Assembly (NCBI GenBank): GCA_017610005.1
Contig: JAFCCU010000010.1
Location: forward strand, 1-64,000
DNA length: 64,000 bases
DNA from: Candidatus Woesearchaeota archaeon
GTDB lineage: Archaea > Nanobdellota > Nanobdellia > Woesearchaeales > B29-G15
Reading direction: 5' to 3'
The notes beneath the pieces were generated by a model. That model was not told where the DNA came from. It saw only the letters and a program-made list of their open reading frames with translations, and made no database searches. A program made the position numbers and the translations under genes. Positions 59,601 through 64,000 of the stretch are shown piece by piece. How positions within the stretch are numbered: the first letter of the stretch is position 1; each line of letters starts with the position of its first letter.

Positions 59601-60812
59601 GAACTTGTTGATTTAAGTGAAATAGAACAGGCGGTTGAACAGGCAAGAAGTGAACGTGAAAAGTACATGAAGGACAATAAAAAAGAAGAAAAGTCAGCTC
59701 CAAAAGTAAAAGAACAAACAATTTTTGAGAAGACTATTGATGTTGATAAAGCAATAAACTTTGATAATGGGGCAACTGTAATGAATCTTGTTGAGCTTTG
59801 TGATGTTTTGGAATCAATGGATGATGAAACTTATGCAAGGTATGTTACTGAAGAGAAAAATGATATTGCGGATTGGATTAAAAGCACATTTAATGCGCCT
59901 GAACTTGCTGAAAAATTAATTGGAAAAACAAAAAATGAAGCAATCGAACAATTAAAAATGGCAAAAATTGAAAGTGAAAAGAAAAATAAAGGCACAGCCC
60001 CAACAGATGAATTAGAAGAAGGGTCAGAAGATGATGAAGATGATTTGTTTGGAAGTGATGGTTTAGATACAAGTAAATTGAGTCTGAAGTCCGAAGTCCG
60101 AAGTCCGAAGTCAGAAGTCAGAAGTCAGAAGTCAGAAGTCAGAAGTCAGAAGTCAGAAGTCAAAAGTCAAGAGTCAAGAGTCTGGAGTCAAGAGTCTGGA
60201 GTCAGGAGTCTGGAGTCAGGAGTGGAAGATAACCCCAAGGAATCTCCAATTAAACAAGCAGCAGAAACTGAAGAGCATAAGGAAGAAATTGCAGAACAGA
60301 TTGCAGAATTAACTCAGAAGTCAGAAGTCCAAAGTCCAAAGTCTGAAGTCCAAAGTCAGAAGTCAGAAGTCCAAAGTCCAAAGTCTGAAGTCCAAAGTCA
60401 GAAGTCCAAAGTCCAAAGTCCAAAGTCAGAAGTCCAAAGTCAGAAGTCCAAAGTCCAAAGTCAGAAGTTAGAAGTAGAAGATTCTCCAAACCCCAAACCC
60501 CAAACCCCAGAACAGTTAGAAGTCCAAAGTCAGAAGTTAGAAGTAGAAGATTCTCCAGACTCCAGACTCCAGACTCCAGACTCAAAAGAGCCTTTTTATT
60601 TGAAAAATGGTTCAACATTGGGGGATTTGAAAGAACTGCTAGGTGCATTAAAATTCATGGACCAAAAACTATATGAAGGACATGTCTCCTCAGAAAATAA
60701 TGATTTTGCAAATTGGGTGGAACATGGTCTCTCTAACAAGAAACTTGCCAAACAAATAAGGGGTGTTCGCTCAAAATCTGAGCTGATAATGGTGCTTGAG
60801 GGGGCGGCATGA
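56664..60812 (+). CDS. membrane-anchored HerA/VirD4-type ATPase with extracellular domains
   Basis: The 1,382-residue protein has a TM helix at about 10-32. Roughly 540 extracellular residues follow, including a carboxypeptidase-regulatory-like domain (about 245-320), a Gly/Ser linker and two beta-sandwich domains. A second TM helix lies at about 575-595. The cytoplasmic part is a HerA/VirB4/VirD4-type ATPase (about 615-900). Walker A STGGGKT is near 655-661, Walker B VYDEVH near 779-784, then an ERACREFRKWG arm and SQVLTDF. The C-terminal region has two DUF5752-like modules (about 1030-1100 and 1310-1380) separated by heptamer-repeat-encoded KSEVRSQ peptide. Such ATPases pump DNA or protein; here one is fused to a surface part. 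Confidence 0.88.
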   Translation: MEGEWKLKAGIAGIILVTLILSGMGLMIVQYYVGYAVLQGEGGTITKMNIADVRLANYWHGFFGVAVMVQEFDYQQKYEIDEYGIDIYNLLFPCLESGESHEVYAALTPDINWETIGPANPEYFDNYFDIAHLQSASYAFTDNITIELGNRNITGIPATYLFVNSSSQKEKFAQGLLQDGNGNPIIVTNVEGFTAGFTGDVINYQLMVPAWPDLETMYYFFTDPFDTCPEGFGQLEPPGNVTGVVTDATNGNPIAYARVVVAGGIAVTGANGTYMMAVQGGTWKAIAMANNYFNKVLNVTIYSGKTTILNIPLEREAEVSESTRTSSGSGSGVGPGQSVGPGIGPYLEEPKKTEGIDHFITTQKIDRTLRMGQFYEDEIFIFNYGSKAVELDIEVAGNVSDVIGIDKEKLYVKPDSHESFMVTVFGKGAPGKYNGSIKLYGTFDDEIPVELLLTTKEKLPIEALLLDVIPLTPKIFRGGQLKFKTDLRNLLTDLRYNVSLSYYLMNPRENGSYYLGSDFKPLKTSLSLIKNYNLPKNLTLGDHILNIRAEYLNITTEANTVVTLGDPFYKKKIFGVIPAWVIGLFIGLIGVGAFLLWFVKKKLEDKKRYHLKVSMKTLPQKGPARNVYMGKIAETNKATYFDLNKLTTHAIVAGSTGGGKTISAQVLVEECLKNNIAVVVFDPTAQWSGYLRKCEAESMLKLYPDYGLKREDARAFDGNIRQIQDAREKIHLKKFFKPGEIQVFTIDKLDPKDIDLFVTNTVREVFHEHFDEEPELKYLMVYDEVHRLLPRFGGSGEGFIQIERACREFRKWGIGVLLVSQVLTDFASQIKANINSEIQMRTRDEGDLKRIATKYGKEVLRSLVKAQVGTGMLENPAWNMGKPYFVQFRPILHSVHRLTDEELAKYNKYNEIIDDMEFQIAQLKKLEEDVFDLELELKLALDKVKSGNFNMVDIYLEGIKPEIEKRWTKIGKKPEHKQIELVDLSEIEQAVEQARSEREKYMKDNKKEEKSAPKVKEQTIFEKTIDVDKAINFDNGATVMNLVELCDVLESMDDETYARYVTEEKNDIADWIKSTFNAPELAEKLIGKTKNEAIEQLKMAKIESEKKNKGTAPTDELEEGSEDDEDDLFGSDGLDTSKLSLKSEVRSPKSEVRSQKSEVRSQKSEVKSQESRVWSQESGVRSLESGVEDNPKESPIKQAAETEEHKEEIAEQIAELTQKSEVQSPKSEVQSQKSEVQSPKSEVQSQKSKVQSPKSEVQSQKSKVQSQKLEVEDSPNPKPQTPEQLEVQSQKLEVEDSPDSRLQTPDSKEPFYLKNGSTLGDLKELLGALKFMDQKLYEGHVSSENNDFANWVEHGLSNKKLAKQIRGVRSKSELIMVLEGAA
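60082..60224. repeat. heptamer repeat in the HerA-like gene, first block
   Basis: GTCCGAA/GTCAGAA/GTCTGGA units encode KSEVRSQ/ESGVRSL heptapeptides. On this strand nearly all units carry CCG or CAG in place of CTG, which avoids in-frame TGA. Confidence 0.9.
60313..60589. repeat. heptamer repeats in the HerA-like gene, second block
   Basis: Units GTCAGAA, GTCCAAA and TCCAGAC alternate with a short CCCAAAC heptamer array (about 60487-60510). All are in frame. Confidence 0.9.
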
Positions 60813-61492
60813 ATATATTTAAGCTATTTAAAAAGAGGGAAGAGAAAGTTAATGTAGAATTTCAACCAATAATTCTTAATGATCAAGAGAAGAAAATCTT
60901 TGAAAATATTAAAAATGGGCCGGTTAAATCAAAAAAAGTGACAGTGAATAAGATTTCAAGGGATAGAATTTTGCCTGAAGATAAAAGTTTTTTATTGCCT
61001 GGGGGGAAGCAAGTTTATTCAATATTTGAATTAAAAGAGATTATCATAACTATGAATTCTGGAGAATTTAATTGGATGATACTGAGTAGAAAGAGTGATC
61101 TTAAGCAATGGGTTGCTGATCAATTTGATGCACCTGTGTTGGCTGAACAAATAATTAACTGCCAGAAAAAAGAAGAATTTGTTGGGTACTTAAATTCTTT
61201 CTTAAATCCTTCTATTGAAGTGATTGAAGAAGAAAATATTGATTCCCATTTTGAGCAAATGTTAGAAAATTTAGTTGAAAGATTTAATGAGGTTAAGGAT
61301 TCAATTCAAGAAGCAAGAAAACATGGTGTAAATACATTTATTTCACAAACAAAGGTAATGAACATTAAAGCAAAGATTCATTTTGCTGAAGTGAACCAGG
61401 ACACGGGAGAATTAGCTAAAATATCAACAAAGTTGGATGAAATAATGCAAGAATTAAAGGAGGAGACAAATGCCAGAAGAGCAGAAGCCTGA
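60809..61492 (+). CDS. DUF5752-like protein of the second surface locus
   Basis: The 227-residue cytoplasmic protein has a central module (about 65-135: YSIFELKEIIITMNSGEF, then SDLKQWVADQFDAPVLAEQI). This matches the two modules at the end of the HerA-like protein. The C-terminal half is coiled coil. The ATG overlaps the ATPase stop by 4 nt. A subunit that binds the ATPase through like-with-like modules is inferred. Confidence 0.75.
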   Translation: MNIFKLFKKREEKVNVEFQPIILNDQEKKIFENIKNGPVKSKKVTVNKISRDRILPEDKSFLLPGGKQVYSIFELKEIIITMNSGEFNWMILSRKSDLKQWVADQFDAPVLAEQIINCQKKEEFVGYLNSFLNPSIEVIEEENIDSHFEQMLENLVERFNEVKDSIQEARKHGVNTFISQTKVMNIKAKIHFAEVNQDTGELAKISTKLDEIMQELKEETNARRAEA

Positions 61493-62525
61493 ACAAAAAG
61501 ATGTGGTTGTTGAATCCTTAAAGGCAGATTTAGAAGGAGTTAAAATAAAGGTAGAATCATTTGGTGAAATTCGAAAAGGTACTACTGAAAGGTTTTCTCA
61601 GGTGAATGGGCTTATTGGAGAACTCCGCGGGATGATTATTGACTTGTCCAAAAATGTTTCTAGAATAGAGGTTAATGCAACAAAGGCTATTGATAAGGTT
61701 GAAGCGGTTCAACCAGAAATGTTGTTAGTTGAAGTAAGGCGAGTGGACGCTAAAGTTGAAGCATTAAAAGCAAATATTGAAAGCAATGAAGCAATGATGA
61801 ATCAACTTTTTACTCAGATTAAAGAGATGAGAAATCAAATCTTAGTATTTAGGGGAGTAGAACAAATTGTAAAAATGAGTGAGGATATTAAAGAAGATCT
61901 AACTGGCCTTCGAAAGGTGCAGGCTAATGTTGAACGCCATTCTGATAAAGTTGAAAGTATATTTATGGAGTTCCAAAAAGAATTTCAGGAGTTTAATCAG
62001 TTAACTACGATGTATAAAACACTTGATGTTGAGATGAGAAAAGCGCTTCAGAGTATGGATACTATAAATATGAAGCTTGGTGAAAAGGCTCAGAAGAAGG
62101 GAGTAGAGGATTTGACAAATAAATTCAAGAAACACGAAGAGCATGTTTCAAATATTCTTTCCCTTGTAACAAAGAAAGCTAAAGACATGGAAAAACTTGT
62201 TGGAAAAGAAATAAAGAGTTACAAAAATGAAATTGCAGGTAACTTTGAAGCAAGAGGAAAAAGGCTAAATCTCTTAATTAAAAAATTAAACTTGTTAATT
62301 GAGAATAATGAGAAAGTACAGGAACTTTTACAGTTAAAACCTGAGGAATTAAAACCAGAAGAGAGTCAGTCTACAGTTGACAGTCAGAAGTCCGAAGTTG
62401 GAAGTCCGAAGTCAGAAGAAGAAAATGCTCAAACCCCAAACCCCAAACCCCAAACCCCAGAGGAGTCTGGAGTACGGAGTCTGCAGTCCGCAGAAACTGT
62501 TGTTGATTCTCAAAATTCAAGCTAA
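61470..62525 (+). CDS. coiled-coil protein with repeat-encoded tail
   Basis: The 351-residue protein is almost entirely helical with heptad patterning over about residues 10-285. The tail from about 300 is encoded by heptamer repeats. AAGGAGGAGA 4-5 nt before the ATG at 61470 supports this start, which overlaps the previous gene by 23 nt. There is no signal peptide or TM helix. It probably forms a filament or spacer inside the cell next to the ATPase; no family is recognised. Confidence 0.75.
   Translation: MPEEQKPEQKDVVVESLKADLEGVKIKVESFGEIRKGTTERFSQVNGLIGELRGMIIDLSKNVSRIEVNATKAIDKVEAVQPEMLLVEVRRVDAKVEALKANIESNEAMMNQLFTQIKEMRNQILVFRGVEQIVKMSEDIKEDLTGLRKVQANVERHSDKVESIFMEFQKEFQEFNQLTTMYKTLDVEMRKALQSMDTINMKLGEKAQKKGVEDLTNKFKKHEEHVSNILSLVTKKAKDMEKLVGKEIKSYKNEIAGNFEARGKRLNLLIKKLNLLIENNEKVQELLQLKPEELKPEESQSTVDSQKSEVGSPKSEEENAQTPNPKPQTPEESGVRSLQSAETVVDSQNSS
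62361..62490. repeat. heptamer repeats in the coiled-coil gene
   Basis: GTCAGAA/GTCCGAA units, then a CCCAAAC array (about 62430-62459), then GTCTGGA/GTACGGA units, all in frame. Confidence 0.85.
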
Positions 62526-62527
62526 AA

Positions 62528-62537
62528 TATTTTTAAA
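62528..62537 (+). promoter_or_regulatory. possible TATA box for the 62570 gene
   Basis: ATATTTTTAA lies about 33-42 bp before the ATG. A GGTGTGAT ribosome site directly precedes the start. Confidence 0.45.
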
Positions 62538-62569
62538 CGGCCTTAAAATGGCTAACCCGGTGTGATGTG

Positions 62570-64000
62570 ATGAGGAAAAAGGGGATAGAAGTAGTAGTAC
62601 TTGCCCTATTAGTTTTACTTGCGATTACACCAGTATTTGCTTTAGAAGTTCTTTTTGAAGAGCGTGTTTATGAACCAGGAGAATTAGTTAATCTTGAAGT
62701 CATTGGGTTAGCTGAAGAAGATTTGAGTAAGGAATTAGTAATAAGTGTGAATGGTAAAGAATTCTCAAAGAAAATTACATATGGGGGTTCACATCAATTC
62801 TTTCCAAAAGAGACTGGAGAATATTTAATTAAAATTTATGATGGAGAATTATATGAGAATTATTCAGGATTTAAAGTTCTTCAGCCAGTTGAATTAAAAG
62901 AGGAGATCGAGTCAAATGAAGTGCTTATAATTAATGTAACAGATTCAATAATTGAGATAATAACTCCAGAAGAAAATCTTTCCATTGAGGTTGGAGATAC
63001 TCCTATATCATTTAATCCTGAAGAAACAGGGGAATATCAAATATTAGTTTCCCAGCAAGGAGAGATTGTTAAGAATACTAGCGTTACAGTAGTAGAAGAA
63101 ACTCCTAAAATGGAGATTTTAGAACAATCTAACTTTGTAGTTTATAGGGAACAGCCCCAGGGAGTGAGGGCAGAAGGAGAAATGAAAATAGTTGTATATG
63201 CCTGGAATCCGGGGTTTCCTGCAAGTGCAAATATTATTGAACAGTACCCTCTTGATTGGGAGGTAATACAGATGCCTGCAAATGCAGTTGATATAGGTAC
63301 TGAGTTAATATTTGCAACAGGAGAGATTGAGGAAGATGGAATAAGAAAATTTGAGTATATCATAAAAGCTCCAAAAAATGAGAATAATTTCACATTTTAT
63401 AATTTTTTAAATAATGAACAACTCCTTACTCATGTTGTAGAAGTTAATTCTTCAAGACCTTATTTTGATGTAGAATTGGATTTAAATAGATACTATCCCG
63501 GGATTTATCGAGAGGTTAATGATGAATCAGATGCAGTTATTCATATTACTAATATTGGTAGTGCATATGGAGAAGGAGTAAACTACACTTGGCAATATGA
63601 TGCAAAAGCTTTTGAGATTAGTGGGTTAATTGAAGACAATTGTACTTTACTTGGAGATACTATCAGTTGCCATTGGGGCCTTGTTGGTCCAACTGAAACT
63701 AAGTTAATTGCATTTAAAATTAAACCAATCTCAAAGGCCTTTGAGGGTGAATCAAGGTCATTATCTGAATGTACAGTTTCAAAATTGGAGAGTCAATTGG
63801 TTTCTTCTTCAATAATTACATATGCTTCATTTTCCAAAGAAGAAGATATAATTGAACCAAAAAAAGTACTTTTTAGAGATTTTTTCAGGAAAATATTAGA
63901 TTGGTTTTTGGGGTTATTTAGAAAAGAAGGAAGTATTACTGGAAGAGTGGTGGATGAAGTTATGACTACAACAGTTTTAACTACAACCCCCACAACAATC
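62570..64000 (+). CDS. secreted adhesin-like protein, runs off the right edge
   Basis: The open frame starts at the ATG at 62570, just after GGTGTGAT, and gives 477 residues to the window edge. It has a signal sequence (VVVLALLVLLAITPVFA). Beta-sandwich domains follow, including a DUF11-like one (QYPLDWEVIQMP). A segment RPYFDVELDLNRYYP with TNIGSAYGEGVNYTW leads to WFLGLFRKEGSITGRVV and a TTT-rich linker. The same order (YFETTLDL, NIGPD, FSKIAEFF, TGKVV, TTT linker) occurs in residues 430-640 of the giant protein. It is therefore the N-terminal part of a paralogous adhesin. Confidence 0.85.
   Translation, partial: MRKKGIEVVVLALLVLLAITPVFALEVLFEERVYEPGELVNLEVIGLAEEDLSKELVISVNGKEFSKKITYGGSHQFFPKETGEYLIKIYDGELYENYSGFKVLQPVELKEEIESNEVLIINVTDSIIEIITPEENLSIEVGDTPISFNPEETGEYQILVSQQGEIVKNTSVTVVEETPKMEILEQSNFVVYREQPQGVRAEGEMKIVVYAWNPGFPASANIIEQYPLDWEVIQMPANAVDIGTELIFATGEIEEDGIRKFEYIIKAPKNENNFTFYNFLNNEQLLTHVVEVNSSRPYFDVELDLNRYYPGIYREVNDESDAVIHITNIGSAYGEGVNYTWQYDAKAFEISGLIEDNCTLLGDTISCHWGLVGPTETKLIAFKIKPISKAFEGESRSLSECTVSKLESQLVSSSIITYASFSKEEDIIEPKKVLFRDFFRKILDWFLGLFRKEGSITGRVVDEVMTTTVLTTTPTTI

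Noticed and set aside
60250-60648. 132-residue minus-strand ORF opposite the HerA-like gene
   Set aside because: Reverse reading of the heptamer repeats; the plus-strand frame is continuous with conserved modules on both sides.
62377-62565. 62-residue plus-strand ORF
   Set aside because: Shadow of the repeat-encoded tail of the coiled-coil gene.

Overview
The window is AT-rich archaeal DNA, about one third G+C by eye. Archaeal-type genes include EF-1beta with its small Zn-ribbon partner, RadB, Trm1, archaeal uS2, ThpR, a TRAM-domain protein and an RNase P RNA. TATA boxes sit about 25 bp upstream of many start codons, so many transcripts look leaderless. Dense gene overlaps, a cyclic-2,3-diphosphoglycerate-synthetase-like protein, very large sequon-rich surface proteins and small membrane proteins suggest a DPANN archaeon of the Pacearchaeota/Woesearchaeota type. 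That placement is inference from gene content.

Layout. 1-5.5 kb: a surface protein with a PGF-pre-PGF-like domain, then a leftward operon (Zn-ribbon, EF-1beta, MoxR ATPase, VWA protein, phosphoesterase). 5.5-7.4 kb: an unknown small protein, a membrane-bound winged-helix regulator and a Cys-cluster protein. 34.3 to 7.4 kb, leftward: one near-gapless run of nine genes. It holds an RHH regulator, an 830-residue Ig/Fn3 membrane protein, a roughly 5,570-residue adhesin-like protein, three more secreted or membrane proteins, trm1 and an ABC exporter. The exporter's ATPase gene is split by a 150-bp palindromic element. 34.6-41.3 kb: housekeeping genes (TRAM protein, thpR, rps2, radB, rnpB), a toxin-antitoxin pair, a methyltransferase, a RecA-like ATPase and a PLP enzyme. 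45.5-41.4 kb, leftward: a surface-glycan modification operon (SxtJ-like and DUF5989-like membrane proteins, SGNH hydrolase, NodU/CmcH carbamoyltransferase, ornithine carbamoyltransferase). 45.6-52.2 kb: cPGS-like protein, LysRS fused to a B3/B4 domain, an unknown helical protein, an SdpI-like protein and GlyRS. 52.3-64 kb: a second surface-apparatus locus with a signal peptidase, two RHH proteins, an Ig/PKD membrane protein, a membrane-anchored HerA/VirD4-type ATPase, a DUF5752-like protein, a coiled-coil protein and the start of another secreted adhesin-like protein.

The two surface loci look paralogous. Each starts with RHH regulator(s) behind a phased repeat array. A TM protein with the same C-terminal plan follows, and each holds an adhesin whose N-terminal half matches the other's. 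The second locus adds an ATPase motor, and a dedicated signal peptidase sits beside it. Together they look like an undescribed cell-surface or attachment apparatus.

A second theme is a dispersed heptanucleotide repeat (GAAGTCT-type, in places joined to an ACCYTAA-type array). It occurs at ten loci, both just upstream of promoters and in frame inside genes (trm1, the HerA-like gene, the giant protein, the PLP enzyme, the coiled-coil gene). Because 7 is not a multiple of 3, unit gain or loss would switch reading frame.
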